Positions 4,987-5,925 of a DNA stretch of 5,925 nucleotides are shown one piece after another; positions within the stretch are counted from its first letter, which is position 1; every line of letters starts with the position of its first letter. Under the pieces are notes generated by a model, which saw only the letters and a program-made list of their open reading frames with translations, had not been told where the DNA came from and searched no databases. The stretch covers positions 1-5,925 of the forward strand of contig JAQWJG010000010.1 of assembly GCA_029248485.1 (NCBI GenBank). Direction: 5' to 3'. Source of the stretch: SAR86 cluster bacterium. GTDB taxonomy: Bacteria > Pseudomonadota > Gammaproteobacteria > SAR86 > D2472. Made by a program: the position numbers and the translations under genes.

Positions 4987-5925
4987 ATGGCTAAAATGAG
5001 TTATAGAGAAGCTCTTACAGAAACGCTTCATCAAGAAATGGCTAATGACGAAAATGTTATTGTTATGGGTGAAGATGTTGTTGGTGGAACTGGAAGTCCA
5101 GGCGGCCCTGAGGCTATCGGTGGCGTCTTTGGTGTAACCGGAGGATTGTATGGTAAGTTTGGTGCCGGAAGAGTAATAGATATGCCTATTTCGGAAGCTG
5201 GTATTGCTGGAACAGCAGCGGGAGCTGCATTAGCAGGTAAAAGACCTGTTGCAGAAATTATGTTTGCTGATTTTATAGGTCTATGTATGGACCAATTAAT
5301 GAATCAAGCAGCAAAATTCAGATATATGTTTGGTGGTAAAGCAACATGCCCAATGGTTTTAAGAACCTCTTATGGTGCAGGTATGCAAGCAGCATCTCAG
5401 CACAGTCAATCACCTCATCCAATGGTAACTGCAATTCCTGGACTTAAGGTAGCAATGCCCTCTACTGCAGCTGATGCAAAGGGATTGTTAACTACAGCAA
5501 TTAGAGATGATGACCCAACTATTTTCTTTGAGCATAAAGCTTTATATGGTCTACAAGGTGAAGTTCCAGAGGGTGATTATTTAGTTCCTTTTGGAAAAGC
5601 AAGAGTGGTCTCTGAAGGTACAGATTGCACGCTTGTTGCAACTGGAAGAATGGTATCATTTTGTGAAGACGCTGCAAATTCTCTTGCTGCTGATGGAATT
5701 AGCTGTGATATCCTTGATCCAAGAACAACAAGTCCTTTAGATGAAGATGCAATTTTAGATAGTGTTGAAAAAACTGGAAGACTTATTGTTGTTGATGAAA
5801 CTCCTCCGCGTTGTTCTTTTGCAGCTGATGTAGCTGCTTTGGCTGCAAGTGAAGTTTTTTCATCTTTAAAAGCTCCAATTAAAACTGTTACTGGACCTCA
5901 TTCTCCAGTTCCATTTGCTAAGGAA
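4987..5925 (+). CDS. acoB: Thiamine-diphosphate dehydrogenase E1 component beta subunit, acetoin dehydrogenase type, 3' end cut by window edge
   Basis: The frame is open from the ATG at 4987 through the last base, giving 313 residues. Compared with AcoB-type subunits of about 340 residues, roughly the last 25 are missing. It begins MSYREAL (4-10) and has VIVMGEDV (24-31), then a glycine-rich loop (33-58) leading to VTGGLYGKFG, longer than in pyruvate dehydrogenase beta and typical of the AcoB branch. The conserved active-site Glu is E70 in PISEAGIAG, FADF is at 93-96, and H139 lies in the QHSQS block. The C-terminal transketolase domain has DILDPRTTSPLDEDAI and VVDETPPRC. The visible end, GPHSPVPF, lies where the family's final LE..Y.P segment should follow. 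It pairs with the alpha subunit to form the E1 active site at the subunit interface. An E2 lipoyl transferase gene would be expected next, outside the window. Substrate specificity is uncertain. Confidence 0.93.
   Translation, partial: MAKMSYREALTETLHQEMANDENVIVMGEDVVGGTGSPGGPEAIGGVFGVTGGLYGKFGAGRVIDMPISEAGIAGTAAGAALAGKRPVAEIMFADFIGLCMDQLMNQAAKFRYMFGGKATCPMVLRTSYGAGMQAASQHSQSPHPMVTAIPGLKVAMPSTAADAKGLLTTAIRDDDPTIFFEHKALYGLQGEVPEGDYLVPFGKARVVSEGTDCTLVATGRMVSFCEDAANSLAADGISCDILDPRTTSPLDEDAILDSVEKTGRLIVVDETPPRCSFAADVAALAASEVFSSLKAPIKTVTGPHSPVPFAKE

Overview
This is an AT-rich bacterial window with dense, short-spaced genes, good Shine-Dalgarno sites and family members typical of Proteobacteria. 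The base composition and compactness would suit a streamlined marine alpha- or gammaproteobacterium, but this is an inference from style; nothing in the window fixes the taxon.

Layout. The left end (1-594, minus strand) holds the N-terminal half of a Rieske-type ring-hydroxylating oxygenase alpha subunit, cut by the window edge just before its catalytic iron domain. A 185-base divergent intergenic region (595-779) separates it from a plus-strand gene set. It contains two perfect dyads and a plausible promoter in each direction. The plus-strand set runs: two tandem VOC/glyoxalase-fold paralogues (780-1313 and 1371-1907, about 67% identical by hand count), a zinc-dependent medium-chain dehydrogenase (1984-3024) and a ThuA-like protein (3009-3875) that overlaps the dehydrogenase by 16 bases. 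After a 130-base AT-rich gap come the alpha (4006-4974) and beta (4987 to the right edge) E1 subunits of a thiamine-diphosphate-dependent dehydrogenase of the acetoin dehydrogenase (AcoA/AcoB) type. The beta gene lacks only its last part.

How the genes may work together. The left and middle parts look like a catabolic cluster: an oxygenase, two VOC enzymes that could isomerise, cleave or hydrolyse an intermediate, an NAD-dependent alcohol/polyol-type dehydrogenase, and a ThuA-like protein translationally linked to that dehydrogenase. The E1 pair could take a terminal 2-oxo acid or acetoin-like product and pass an acyl group to an E2 component, which would lie beyond the right edge. The substrate cannot be read from the sequence. 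The combination (Rieske oxygenase, duplicated VOC, MDR and ThuA) is not a pathway I recognise, and it is the best candidate here for something undescribed. No RNA genes, CRISPR arrays, insertion sequences or phage genes were seen.
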